Shown: positions 63,956 to 64,000 of the stretch, piece after piece
Position numbering within the stretch: the stretch's first letter is position 1
Layout: every line of letters starts with the position of its first letter
NCBI RefSeq assembly: GCF_003605475.1
Contig: NZ_RAHX01000001.1
Span: 1,426,001-1,490,000, forward strand
From: Aurantiacibacter aquimixticola
GTDB taxonomy: Bacteria > Pseudomonadota > Alphaproteobacteria > Sphingomonadales > Sphingomonadaceae
Direction: 5' to 3'
Length of the DNA stretch: 64,000 nt
Position numbers and translations under genes: made by a program
The notes under the pieces: generated by a model
The model's input: only the letters and a program-made list of their open reading frames with translations
Databases searched by the model: none
What the model was told of the DNA's origin: nothing

Positions 63956-64000
63956 ATGACCTCCTCTGAGGACCAAGCGAAGAAGGTTGCAACGCCTTCG
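63956..64000 (+). CDS. Partial gene, candidate anti-sigma factor NepR (first 15 codons)
   Basis: ATG at 63956 opens a frame, MTSSEDQAKKVATPS, that runs off the window. A short, charged, disordered N terminus behind a stress promoter and opposite a CHASE-HWE kinase matches the usual setting of nepR-ecfG in sphingomonads. The sequence shown is too short to prove it, and the ribosome site is weak. Confidence 0.4.
   Translation, partial: MTSSEDQAKKVATPS

Overview
The window is one contiguous piece of an alphaproteobacterial chromosome, most likely Sphingomonadales and probably Erythrobacteraceae. This is inferred from the GC-rich coding bias, the zwf-edd-glk-eda operon, RcdA (DUF1465), PhyR, an HWE-family kinase, PtsP, phasin and class I PhaC, LptF/LptG and a rhodopsin-blh pair. 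About 60 protein genes and two tRNA genes are supported, and gaps are short. No IS element, prophage or CRISPR array was seen.

Layout. 1-1.5 kb: a more AT-rich restriction-modification pair (BglII-like nuclease plus MT-A70 methyltransferase). 1.6-10.0 kb: a transglutaminase-like protein, then a tightly overlapping Entner-Doudoroff operon zwf-edd-glk-eda whose fifth gene is a divergent PEP carboxylase. 10-20.7 kb: cell-envelope and housekeeping genes (L,D-transpeptidase, tilS, cpoB/ybgF, RodZ-like, ptsP, two YdcH-type proteins, RcdA, glpK, MBL hydrolase, DUF4230, CsaA). 20.7-26.9 kb: TonB-dependent receptor, BCCT transporter, nadA and a small secreted protein. 26.9-31.4 kb: blh and a microbial rhodopsin with an N-T-Q helix-C motif, predicting a light-driven chloride pump, divergent from two tandem DUF2254 membrane proteins. 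31.4-40.6 kb: DMT transporter, CitE-like lyase, lipB, PmtA-like methyltransferase, arsC, a Fur-box siderophore receptor that lacks a normal start codon, an orphan 2Fe-2S subunit and a MATE pump. 40.6-45 kb: general stress response cluster (phyR, a single-domain response regulator, a small lipoprotein), each behind a GGAAC-N16/17-CGTT promoter, with a GNAT protein and a desaturase. 45-52.9 kb: lptG-lptF, clpS, phasin, phaC, a PLP aminotransferase and a winged-helix regulator. 53-59.6 kb: PilZ protein, tRNA-Cys, tRNA-Thr, and a chaperone-usher pilus operon of the spore-coat-U type preceded by a perfect CtrA-type box. 59.9-64 kb: molybdate transporter modABC, a CHASE-HWE histidine kinase, and the first 15 codons of what may be nepR, the kinase and this gene lying on either side of an overlapping bidirectional stress promoter.

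How it fits together. Sugar is catabolised through the Entner-Doudoroff route with PEP carboxylase tied to the same transcript. Stored carbon goes to PHA. Light provides extra energy through the rhodopsin-retinal pair. The general stress response (PhyR and candidate NepR at opposite ends of a 23-kb stretch) appears to control a kinase, a response regulator and a lipoprotein. The most notable signals are the NTQ rhodopsin with a long hairpin at the start of blh, the bidirectional stress promoter, the ATC-initiated siderophore receptor, and the histone-H1-like tail on the phasin.
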